From Streptomyces agglomeratus (GTDB lineage Bacteria > Actinomycetota > Actinomycetes > Streptomycetales > Streptomycetaceae), in assembly GCF_001746415.1 (NCBI RefSeq), contig NZ_MEHJ01000001.1, positions 3,617,001 to 3,681,000 of the forward strand: DNA of 64,000 nucleotides. Reading direction: 5' to 3'. The position numbers and the translations under genes were made by a program. Every line of letters begins with the position of its first letter. The first letter of the stretch is position 1. A model generated the notes under the pieces. The model saw only the letters and a program-made list of their open reading frames with translations, ran no database searches and was not told the DNA's origin. Shown piece by piece: positions 9,079 through 16,188 of the stretch.

Positions 9079-9636
9079 ATGGCGCACGGCGAGGTGCTCG
9101 AATTCGAAGAGTACGTACGCACTCGGCAGGATGCTCTGCTGCGGAGCGCCAGGCGTCTGGTCCCGGACCCGGTGGACGCCCAGGACCTTCTCCAGACCGC
9201 CCTCGTGCGTACGTACGGCCGCTGGGACGGCATAGCGGACAAGTCGCTGGCCGACGCGTACCTGCGCCGCGTCATGATCAACACGCGGACCGAGTGGTGG
9301 CGGGCCCGCAAGCTCGAAGAGGTCCCGACCGAGCAGCTGCCGGACGCGAGCGTCGAGGACGGCACGGAACAGCGCGCGGACCGCGCCCTGCTGATGGACA
9401 TACTCGGCGTACTGGCTCCCAAGCAGCGCAGCGTGGTCGTGCTGCGACACTGGGAGCAGATGAGCACCGAGGAGACGGCCGCCGCGCTGGGCATGTCGGC
9501 GGGTACGGTCAAGAGCACGCTGCACCGGGCGCTGGCCCGTCTCCGGCAGGAGCTGGAGAGCCGCGAACTGGACGCGCACGCCCTGGAGCGTGCGGAGCAG
9601 GGTGACGAACGGGGGATGGAGCGTTGCGCGGCCTAG
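9079..9636 (+). CDS. sigE: ECF RNA polymerase sigma factor SigE
   Basis: SigE is the cell-envelope-stress sigma factor of Streptomyces. This 185-aa member has region 2 (EEYVRTRQDALLRSARRLV ... DLLQTALVRTYGRW, about residues 11-55) and region 4 (LAPKQRSVVVLRHWEQMSTE and GMSAGTVKSTLHRALARLR, about 112-160). No anti-sigma gene follows; cseA, cseB and cseC follow instead. That is the diagnostic arrangement of the SigE system, in which the CseC/CseB pair controls sigE transcription instead of an anti-sigma factor controlling activity. The RBS is GGACGGAGG. The last 13 bp overlap cseA. Confidence 0.95.
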   Translation: MAHGEVLEFEEYVRTRQDALLRSARRLVPDPVDAQDLLQTALVRTYGRWDGIADKSLADAYLRRVMINTRTEWWRARKLEEVPTEQLPDASVEDGTEQRADRALLMDILGVLAPKQRSVVVLRHWEQMSTEETAAALGMSAGTVKSTLHRALARLRQELESRELDAHALERAEQGDERGMERCAA

Positions 9637-10292
9637 ACGGGGGCGGCAGGTTCTCATGGGCGGCGGGGGGCACGGCGGTGGCCGGGGTCGCCGCCGTCGG
9701 CCTGTTCGTGGTGGCGTGCAACGCCGGGGGGACGGGCGCGCGCGACGCGGGTCCGGCGCGTACGGACACAGTGGCGCGGGCGACTCCTTCACTGGGCGAG
9801 CCGTCGTCGGCCACCGCGAAGCGGGTGAACCCGGTGGCGCTCCTCCAGGGCGATCCGAAGGTCAGCGACACGGTGAAGCGGGACCTGAAGCCGTGCGTGC
9901 GGGACGAGTACCCGGTCGACACGTCGTACGGGAAGCTGACCGGCGGGCCGGCCAACGACGTGGTGGTGAATGTGATGACGTGCGGGGACGCTGTGGGCAT
10001 CGGGACGTATGTGTACCGCGAGAACGGGGACGCGTACGAGAATGTCTTCGCGGCCGAGGCCCCCGCGGTCTACGCCGAGATCGACCGCGGTGACCTAGTG
10101 CTGACGAAGCCGGTGTACGGGAAAGACGACCCGATGGCGTATCCGTCCGGGGAAGAAGTGATCACGTACCGCTGGGCCGGGAGCAGGTTCACCGTGCGCG
10201 ACCAGGTGCACAACGACTTCAGCCGGGCGGTCGGCGGGGACCGCGACCTGGAGGACTCGGAGCCCGCCATGACCGCTCCGTCGGACAACTGA
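9624..10292 (+). CDS. cseA: CseA, lipoprotein modulator of the SigE system
   Basis: This 222-aa secreted lipoprotein has an N-terminal hydrophobic stretch ending in the lipobox VVAC (about residues 29-32, with Cys32 as the lipid attachment site). The mature part has charged segments and ends in acidic sequence. In S. coelicolor CseA is a negative modulator of sigE induction at the outer face of the membrane. The start is a TTG at 9624, overlapping the sigE stop by 13 bp, so it is probably translationally coupled to sigE. Identification rests mainly on position between sigE and cseB plus the lipobox. Confidence 0.88.
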   Translation: MRGLDGGGRFSWAAGGTAVAGVAAVGLFVVACNAGGTGARDAGPARTDTVARATPSLGEPSSATAKRVNPVALLQGDPKVSDTVKRDLKPCVRDEYPVDTSYGKLTGGPANDVVVNVMTCGDAVGIGTYVYRENGDAYENVFAAEAPAVYAEIDRGDLVLTKPVYGKDDPMAYPSGEEVITYRWAGSRFTVRDQVHNDFSRAVGGDRDLEDSEPAMTAPSDN

Positions 10293-10299
10293 GAGACCC

Positions 10300-10412
10300 G
10301 CGACCGCACGACCGGACGACTGCGGGACCGCAGGGGACCGCACGACCGCACGACCGCACGACCGCACGACCGCACGACCGCAGGGAACTGCACGACCGCA
10401 GGACCGCTAGAA
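10300..10412. repeat. Tandem GACCGCAC octamer array between cseA and cseB
   Basis: Five perfect copies of GACCGCAC plus one with a final G run from 10336 to 10383. Degenerate copies flank them on both sides (from about 10300 to 10412). The array fills most of the cseA-cseB spacer. An 8-bp period is not codon-like, and no reading frame is conserved. Confidence 0.85.
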
Positions 10413-10448
10413 CCCCGCAACGAGACCCGAGGGAACAGAGAGCAGCGG

Positions 10449-11153
10449 ATGGCCGAGACCCATGTCCTGTTCGTGGAGGACGACGACGTCATCCGCGAGG
10501 CGACCCAGCTCGCGCTGGAGCGCGACGGCTTCGTGGTCACCGCCATGCCCGACGGGCTTTCCGGTCTGGAGGCGTTCCGCCGCGACCAGCCGGACATCGC
10601 GCTGCTCGACGTCATGGTCCCGGGGCTGGACGGCGTGAGCCTGTGCCGGCGGATCAGGGACGAGTCGACGGTGCCGGTGATCATGCTGTCGGCGCGTGCC
10701 GACTCGATCGACGTCGTACTGGGCCTGGAGGCCGGGGCCGACGACTACGTGACGAAACCTTTCGACGGCGCGGTGCTCGTGGCCCGTATCCGGGCGGTGC
10801 TGCGGCGCTTCGGGCACGCGGGCGGTCCGGCGGGCGGTACGTACGACGACGGGGTCTCGCCCGACGGCGGGCTGCTCGTCTTCGGCGACCTGGAGGTCGA
10901 CACCGAGGGCATGGAGGTCCGGCGGGGCGGGGTGCCGGTCGGTCTGACGCCGACGGAGATGCGCCTGCTGCTGGAGTTCTCGTCCGCGCCGGGCACCGTG
11001 CTGTCGCGCGACAAGCTGCTGGAGCGGGTCTGGGACTACGGGTGGGGCGGGGACACCCGGGTCGTGGACGTCCACGTGCAGCGCCTGCGCACCAAGATCG
11101 GCCAGGACCGGATCGAGACGGTCCGGGGCTTCGGCTACAAGTTGAAGGCATGA
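10449..11153 (+). CDS. cseB: Response regulator CseB (OmpR/PhoB family)
   Basis: CseB is the DNA-binding regulator that activates sigE transcription. The 234-aa protein has a receiver domain (residues 1-120) with the acidic pocket EDDD, phospho-acceptor Asp54 in ALLDVMVPG and conserved Lys in DDYVTKPF. A winged-helix output domain (about 145-234) includes LTPTEMRLLLEF, LLERVWDYG and VRGFGYKLKA. It lies directly upstream of its sensor cseC. The 8-bp repeat array separates it from cseA, so it may be read through from sigE or have a promoter of its own. Confidence 0.95.
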   Translation: MAETHVLFVEDDDVIREATQLALERDGFVVTAMPDGLSGLEAFRRDQPDIALLDVMVPGLDGVSLCRRIRDESTVPVIMLSARADSIDVVLGLEAGADDYVTKPFDGAVLVARIRAVLRRFGHAGGPAGGTYDDGVSPDGGLLVFGDLEVDTEGMEVRRGGVPVGLTPTEMRLLLEFSSAPGTVLSRDKLLERVWDYGWGGDTRVVDVHVQRLRTKIGQDRIETVRGFGYKLKA

Positions 11154-11193
11154 CGTTCGCCCGCGTCCGCACACAGATCGGGGCCACCGCACC

Positions 11194-12519
11194 ATGCGTC
11201 TAGCCCTGCGCACCGGCGTCCGCTGGAAGATCAGCCTCGCCATCGCCGCCGTCGGCGCACTCATCGCCGTCGCGCTCAGCCTCGTCGTGCACAACGCGGC
11301 CCGCGTCTCGATGCTGGACAACGCCCGCGACGTACAGGTCGAGCGCCTCCAGTTCGCCCAGCGCTGGTACGAGTCCTCGCGCGAGCCCAGGTTCGGCACC
11401 AAGCTCAACGACCCGGCGCTGCCCGAAGAGCTGAAGGACAGCATGGCGAACGGGCGCCGGGCCACGTACGTCTCGGAGCACCGGGGCGGCGTGCCCGACG
11501 TATGGGCCGCCGCGCCCCTCGGCAACGGTGACGTGCTGTCGCTGCACACCCGGTTCACCGACCGCAGCGCCGCGATCATGGACGAGGTCGACCGCGCGCT
11601 GGTCATCGGGTCGGTCTCGGTCGTCTTCGGCGGCTGCGCGCTCGGCGTCCTGATCGGCGGCCAGCTCTCGCGCCGCCTGCGCAAGGCGGCCGCGGCCGCG
11701 GGCAAGGTCGCGCAGGGCAATACGGAGGTGCGTGTGCGGGACGCGGTCGGCGGCGTCGTGCGCGACGAGACCGACGAGCTCGCGCGCGCCGTCGACGCCA
11801 TGACCGACGCGCTCCAGGAGCGGCTCGAAGCGGAGCGGCGCGTCACGGCGGACATCGCCCATGAGCTGCGTACTCCGGTGACCGGCCTGCTCACGGCGGC
11901 CGAGCTGCTGCCGCCGGGCCGCCCCTCGGAACTCGTACGCGACCGGGCGCAGGCGATGCGCACGCTCGTCGAGGACGTACTGGAGGTGGCGCGGCTCGAC
12001 AGCGCGGCGGAGCGGGCGGAGCTCCAGGAGATCGCGCTCGGCGAGTTCGTCAGCCGGCGGGTGGCGCTCCTGCACCCGGACGCGGTGGTGCGTGTGGTGC
12101 ACGAGTCGTGGGTGAACACCGATCCGCGCCGCCTGGAGCGCATCCTCGGCAATCTGCTGGGCAACGCCGCCAAGCACGGCAGGGCGCCGTTCGAGGTCAC
12201 GGTCGAGGGCCGGGTCGTACGGGTGCGGGACCACGGGCCGGGGTTCCCCGAGGCGCTGCTGAAGGAGGGGCCGAGCCGGTTCCGTACGGGCAGCAGCGAC
12301 CGGGCGGGGCGCGGGCACGGCCTGGGGCTGACCATCGCCGCCGGCCAGGCGCGGGTCCTGGGGGCGCGCCTCACGTTCCGCAACGCGCACCAGGACGGCG
12401 GCGCCATCGCGGTGCTGTGGCTGCCGGAGCACGCGCCGACCGCCACCGGCAGCTTCCCGGTCGTCCAGCTGCCCGACGTCGGGGCGCGGCCGGTGCCGCG
12501 GTCGCGCTCCCGCCGCTAG
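11194..12519 (+). CDS. cseC: Sensor histidine kinase CseC
   Basis: CseC is the membrane kinase that senses cell-wall damage and phosphorylates CseB. The 441-aa protein has TM1 (about residues 12-33), an extracytoplasmic loop (34-133), TM2 (about 135-157), a HAMP region, HisKA with His223 in DIAHELRTPVTGLL, and a HATPase domain: N box ILGNLLGNAAKHG, G1 VRDHGPGFP and G2 GRGHGLGLTIA. It starts 40 bp after cseB. The extracytoplasmic loop is short, which fits sensing through a partner such as CseA or lipid-linked precursors, though that is inference. Confidence 0.93.
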   Translation: MRLALRTGVRWKISLAIAAVGALIAVALSLVVHNAARVSMLDNARDVQVERLQFAQRWYESSREPRFGTKLNDPALPEELKDSMANGRRATYVSEHRGGVPDVWAAAPLGNGDVLSLHTRFTDRSAAIMDEVDRALVIGSVSVVFGGCALGVLIGGQLSRRLRKAAAAAGKVAQGNTEVRVRDAVGGVVRDETDELARAVDAMTDALQERLEAERRVTADIAHELRTPVTGLLTAAELLPPGRPSELVRDRAQAMRTLVEDVLEVARLDSAAERAELQEIALGEFVSRRVALLHPDAVVRVVHESWVNTDPRRLERILGNLLGNAAKHGRAPFEVTVEGRVVRVRDHGPGFPEALLKEGPSRFRTGSSDRAGRGHGLGLTIAAGQARVLGARLTFRNAHQDGGAIAVLWLPEHAPTATGSFPVVQLPDVGARPVPRSRSRR

Positions 12520-12661
12520 CGACCTCGCGGCACTGACCGACTACCTCGCGGCACCCGCTACCTCGCGGTGCGTCCGGCGACGGCCGCACCGACCACTCCC
12601 CCGGCGGCACATGTTCGACCGCTCACGCACCATGGCCCCCGCACGAAGGGCCACGCGCGAA

Positions 12662-12687
12662 GGCCCCCGGCGCGAGCGCCGGGGGCC
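12662..12687. terminator. Hairpin terminator between cseC and the MFS exporter gene
   Basis: GGCCCCCGGCG and CGCCGGGGGCC form a perfect 11-bp stem with loop CGAG between two convergent genes. It can serve both directions. No T-tract is present, as is usual in Streptomyces. Confidence 0.6.
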
Positions 12688-12714
12688 GTGACGTGTGCCG
12701 GTCCGCTCACCGGC

Positions 12715-14328
12715 TCAGGCGATTTCCTTCACCCTCGACCGGGCGGAGGCTGCGCCGTCGGCACCGGCACCGGGCTCGCCTTCCGGGTCCGGCTGCGGTC
12801 CCGCCCCGCGCAGCGGCACCTCCTTCACGAAGAACGCCGCCACGAAACCGATCACCGCGATGATCCCGCCCAGCAGGAACGCCGCCTGCGTCCCGGAAGC
12901 CACCGCGAACTGGTACGCCTCCCGCACGTGCTCCGGCAGCTTCGCCAGGCTCGCCGCGTCGAGCTGCGCCGACTGCGAGGTGGCGGCCGACCCGCCGCGC
13001 TCGGCCATCGCGTCCCGCGCCCGGCTGGTGAAGAGCGCGCCCATGATCGAGACGCCGAAGGAGCTGCCGAGCGTACGGAAGAGGGTCGTCGACGAGGACG
13101 CGACACCCATGTCCTTCATCTCGACGCTGTTCTGCGCGACGAGCATCGTGATCTGCATCAGGAAGCCCATGCCGGCGCCGAGCACCGCCATGTAGAGGCC
13201 CGAGGTCAGCCGCGAGGTCCCGGTGTCCATCTGGGCGAGCAGCAGCAGCCCGGCGACCATCAGGCCGCCGCCGACGATCGGGAAGATCTTGTACTTGCCC
13301 GTGTTGGTGGTCATCCGGCCCGAGATCAGCGAGACGACCATCATCGACAGCAGCATCGGCAGCAGGAGCAGCCCGGAGTTCGTCGCCGAGGCGCCCTGCA
13401 CGGACTGCTGGAACAGCGGCAGGAAGAGTACGGCGCCGAACATCACGAAGCCGGTCAGGAAGCCGATCACCGACATCAGCGTGAAGTTGCGGTTGCGGAA
13501 GATGTGCAGCGGCATGATCGGCTCGGCGGCCCGGGCCTCGACGAAGAGGAAGCCGACGAGTGCGGCGACACCGAGTGCGACGAGTTCCATGATGATGGCC
13601 GACGACCAGGCATACTCCGTACCGCCCCACGTCGTGACCAGCACGATCGCCGTGATGCCGACCGTCAGCAGCGCCGCGCCCAGGTAGTCGACCCGCGCCG
13701 TCGACCGCTCCTTCTTGGGCAGGTGCAGTACGGCGGTGACCATCGCCAGCGCTACCGCGCCGAGCGGCAGGTTGATGTAGAAGCTCCAGCGCCAGCCCAG
13801 GTGGTCGGTGATGGTTCCGCCGACGAGCGGCCCGCCGATCATGGCGAGTGCCATGACGCCGGCCATCATGCCCTGGTACTTGCCGCGCTCACGCGGCGGA
13901 ATCAGGTCGCCGATGATCGCCATGACGCCGACCATCAGGCCACCCGCGCCCAGTCCCTGCACGGCCCGGAAGCCGATCAGCTGGCCCATGTCCTGGGCCA
14001 TTCCGCTGAGGACCGAGCCGAGGAGGAAGACGACGATGGCGGTGAGGAAGATGCCCTTGCGCCCGTACAGGTCGCCGAGCTTTCCCCAGATGGGGGTGGA
14101 GGCCGCCGTGGCGAGGGTGTACGCCGTGACCACCCAGGACAGGTGCGCCAGACCGCCCAGTTCGCCCACGATGGTCGGCATGGCGGTGCCGATGATCATG
14201 TTGTCCAGAATGGCGAGCAGCATCGCGATCATGAGCGCGAGGAGCACCACCCGCACACTGCGCGGCTCAGCCGCCGCTTCGCTCCCCTTCCCCTGCCCGG
14301 CCTTGCCCTGCCGCTTCGTCGCGCCCAT
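12715..14328 (-). CDS. DHA2-family (14-TMS) MFS drug exporter
   Basis: This 537-aa proton-driven multidrug exporter belongs to the EmrB/QacA group. About 14 hydrophobic segments run from residue 28 to 510. Motif A appears as GKLGDLYGRKG, and the antiporter motif C as AMIGGPLVGG followed by LGWRWSFYINLPLG. The N-terminus is basic and low-complexity (KRQGKAGQGKG); the C-terminal tail is Gly/Ala-rich and cytoplasmic. The ATG at 14326-14328 faces a divergent TetR gene across a 108-bp spacer with two operator copies, so repression by that TetR and induction by a substrate is the likely control. Substrates cannot be predicted. Confidence 0.93.
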   Translation of the reverse strand: MGATKRQGKAGQGKGSEAAAEPRSVRVVLLALMIAMLLAILDNMIIGTAMPTIVGELGGLAHLSWVVTAYTLATAASTPIWGKLGDLYGRKGIFLTAIVVFLLGSVLSGMAQDMGQLIGFRAVQGLGAGGLMVGVMAIIGDLIPPRERGKYQGMMAGVMALAMIGGPLVGGTITDHLGWRWSFYINLPLGAVALAMVTAVLHLPKKERSTARVDYLGAALLTVGITAIVLVTTWGGTEYAWSSAIIMELVALGVAALVGFLFVEARAAEPIMPLHIFRNRNFTLMSVIGFLTGFVMFGAVLFLPLFQQSVQGASATNSGLLLLPMLLSMMVVSLISGRMTTNTGKYKIFPIVGGGLMVAGLLLLAQMDTGTSRLTSGLYMAVLGAGMGFLMQITMLVAQNSVEMKDMGVASSSTTLFRTLGSSFGVSIMGALFTSRARDAMAERGGSAATSQSAQLDAASLAKLPEHVREAYQFAVASGTQAAFLLGGIIAVIGFVAAFFVKEVPLRGAGPQPDPEGEPGAGADGAASARSRVKEIA

Positions 14329-14346
14329 GATCCCCGCTCCCCGGAT

Positions 14347-14370
14347 ACTTACTTGCCGCCCGGCAAGTTG
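14347..14370. promoter_or_regulatory. TetR operator copy 1
   Basis: This contains the perfect inverted repeat ACTTGCCGCCCGGCAAGT at 14351-14368. The whole 24-bp site matches the reverse complement of copy 2 (14396-14419) at 22 of 24 positions. It lies 18 bp upstream of the exporter start codon. Confidence 0.7.
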
Positions 14371-14395
14371 ACTACACTCGGGGAAGGTAGACCCG

Positions 14396-14419
14396 CAACT
14401 AGCCGGGCGTCAAGTAAGT
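14396..14419. promoter_or_regulatory. TetR operator copy 2 (opposite orientation)
   Basis: On the minus strand this reads ACTTACTTGACGCCCGGC and then TAGTTG, differing from copy 1 by two bases. Each mismatch weakens the dyad. It sits 17 bp upstream of the tetR GTG. The two sites bracket a 25-bp core that should carry both divergent promoters. Confidence 0.65.
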
Positions 14420-14436
14420 TTTCTTGGGAGAGCAGC

Positions 14437-15009
14437 GTGTCCAGAGGCAACACTCGTCAGCGCATTCAGGACGTCGCCATGGAGCTCTTCGCCGAGCAGG
14501 GCTACGAGAAGACCTCGCTGCGCGAGATCGCCGAGCGGCTCGACGTCACGAAGGCGGCGCTCTACTACCACTTCAAGACCAAGGAAGACATCATCATCAG
14601 CCTCTTCCAGGACCTGACGAGGCCCATGGACGAGCTGATCGCCTGGGGGCAGGAGCAGCCGCGCACCCTGGAGACGAAGAAGGAGATCCTGACCCGTTAC
14701 AGCCTGGCCCTCTCCGCCGCCGCCCCCCTCTTCCGCTTCATGCACGAGAACCAGGCGACGATGCGCGACCTGAGCATCGGCGAGACGTTCAAGGAGCGCA
14801 TGTTCGTGCTGCTGGACCTGGTGAAGGACCCGGAAGCGGTGCTGACGGACCAGGTCCGCTGCGTCAGCGCGCTCTTCACGATGCACGCGGGGATGTTCGT
14901 ACTCAGGGACGCCGAAGGCGACCCCGAGGAGAAGCGCAAGGCCGCTCTCGAGGTCGCCATCGATCTGGTGAGCCAGGCACACGGCCAGGCTCCCGGGGTC
15001 ACGCACTGA
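14437..15009 (+). CDS. TetR/AcrR family transcriptional regulator
   Basis: This 190-aa one-component repressor begins SRGNTRQRIQDVAMELF with the HTH at about residues 10-55 (SLREIAERLDVTKAALYYHF, close to the TetR_N consensus). A helical ligand-binding domain follows (FRFMHENQATMRDLS, ALFTMHAGMFVL). I chose the GTG at 14437 because the HTH then starts near residue 10; the frame is open for almost 2 kb upstream only because of base composition. Divergent orientation and the paired operators show that it probably controls both itself and the DHA2 exporter. Confidence 0.92.
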   Translation: MSRGNTRQRIQDVAMELFAEQGYEKTSLREIAERLDVTKAALYYHFKTKEDIIISLFQDLTRPMDELIAWGQEQPRTLETKKEILTRYSLALSAAAPLFRFMHENQATMRDLSIGETFKERMFVLLDLVKDPEAVLTDQVRCVSALFTMHAGMFVLRDAEGDPEEKRKAALEVAIDLVSQAHGQAPGVTH

Positions 15010-15048
15010 CGCGGATCACGCGTCGGCGCGGTCAGCCGCTGACGGAGG

Positions 15049-15768
15049 TCAGACGCTGACGCCCTCCGCACGGAGGAACGAGACCGGGTTGATCGCCGTG
15101 CCGTAGTTCGGCGTCGTACGGATCTCGAAGTGCAGGTGCGGGCCGCTGGAGTTACCGGTGTTGCCGGACAGGGCGATGCGCTCGCCCGTCTTGACCGTCT
15201 CACCCGGGGTCACCTGGATCTTGGACAGGTGCGCGTACTGCGAGTACGTGCCGTTGGCGTGCTTGATCACGATCGCGTTGCCGTAGGCCGGCCCGTCGCC
15301 GCCACCGTTCGGGCCCGCCTTCACGACGGTGCCGCCGTGCACGGCGTCGACCGGGGTGCCGACCGGCACCGCGAAGTCCTGGCCGGAGTGCTTGCTGGCC
15401 CACATGCCGCCGCCCTTGCCGTACGTGGCGCTGAGCGAGTAGTGCTTGACGGGCTTCTCCCAGGAGGACGCCTTCTTGGCCTTGGCCTTCGCCGCGGCCT
15501 TCTTCACCTCGGCGGCCTTCTTCGCGTCGGCGACCTTCTTCACCTCGGCGGCCTTCTTCGCGTCGGCGGCCTTCTTCGCCGTGTCGGCGGCCTTGGCCTG
15601 AACCTGGGCCTGCTTCTCGACGGCAGACGCGGCGGTCCCCTCGGCGGCGAACGCCACGCCCGCCGTGCCCAGCATCATCGACGCGCCGAGCCCGGCGGCC
15701 ACGACAGCGTTGCGACGGGTACGGACGGACGAGGTGCGGGCGCGGGAGAACATGTCGAACTTCGTCAT
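15049..15768 (-). CDS. Secreted M23-family peptidoglycan endopeptidase
   Basis: This 239-aa secreted cell-wall hydrolase has a basic N-terminus, a hydrophobic stretch and a likely signal cleavage after AFA (about residue 41). A Lys/Ala-rich coiled segment follows (about 50-100) with repeats of KKAAEVKK and ADAKK, then the LytM/M23 domain with metal-binding SKHSGQDF (HxxxD) and HLHFE. The family cleaves peptide cross-links with zinc. The ATG at 15766-15768 has GGAGG nine bases upstream and is preferred over the in-frame ATG at 15804. It stands alone, convergent with tetR and divergent from the NACHT gene. Confidence 0.93.
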   Translation of the reverse strand: MTKFDMFSRARTSSVRTRRNAVVAAGLGASMMLGTAGVAFAAEGTAASAVEKQAQVQAKAADTAKKAADAKKAAEVKKVADAKKAAEVKKAAAKAKAKKASSWEKPVKHYSLSATYGKGGGMWASKHSGQDFAVPVGTPVDAVHGGTVVKAGPNGGGDGPAYGNAIVIKHANGTYSQYAHLSKIQVTPGETVKTGERIALSGNTGNSSGPHLHFEIRTTPNYGTAINPVSFLRAEGVSV

Positions 15769-16188
15769 ACGGGGGGAACCTCCAGGCGTGAATGAACCCG
15801 GCACTCCGCCGGGCTGGCTTCACATTGGTAACCCGTGCTCCCGCCCCACCCAAAATGGCCTATCTACTACCAATGGCCGTATTAGCGTCATCAAGTATTC
15901 GACTCTTGACGCTATCCACAGCACCCGGCAAAAGCATCGAAATAACCCGACTTTGACCTGTTTAGCCCCACGCCAGAGGGCCTGGAACCAGCCATCCGCC
16001 CAGGCTTCCTCGTTCCCCTCCCACAGAGGCCGAAGGTCCCACCGCCCGAGGCCCCAACGTCCCCCGCGCCACGGGGCCCGGCCCCACTACCGGGCGTCGT
16101 AGACCCCAAAACGCCTGTGCGCCTTGTCACCGCCACGACCCCCGATACGCTGATCAACTGGACGGCACAGGCCCCGGGGGGACGGCAC
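15769..16188. promoter_or_regulatory. Divergent intergenic region of M23 and NACHT genes
   Basis: This is a 420-bp gap. The first part (15840-15970) is clearly less GC-rich than its surroundings. Visible elements: a leader hairpin close to the M23 start (stem CCCGGC/GCCGGG at 15797-15802 and 15808-15813, extended by GTGAA/TTCAC); an imperfect inverted repeat at 15884-15913 (AGCGTCA-TC-AAG against CTTGACGCT); and a direct repeat ATGGCC at about 15856 and 15874. I found no ydaO riboswitch signature. Positions 16000-16188 are GC-rich without clear signals, apart from a possible GGGGGGA ribosome binding site for the NACHT gene. Confidence 0.45.

Noticed and set aside
12568..14436. In-frame open stretch of more than 600 codons ahead of the tetR gene
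   Set aside because: It is antisense to the exporter gene and results from base composition; the HTH begins properly after the GTG at 14437.
15769..16188. ydaO-type c-di-AMP riboswitch upstream of the M23 gene
   Set aside because: The region was read for the conserved ydaO segments and they are absent; only simple hairpins are present.
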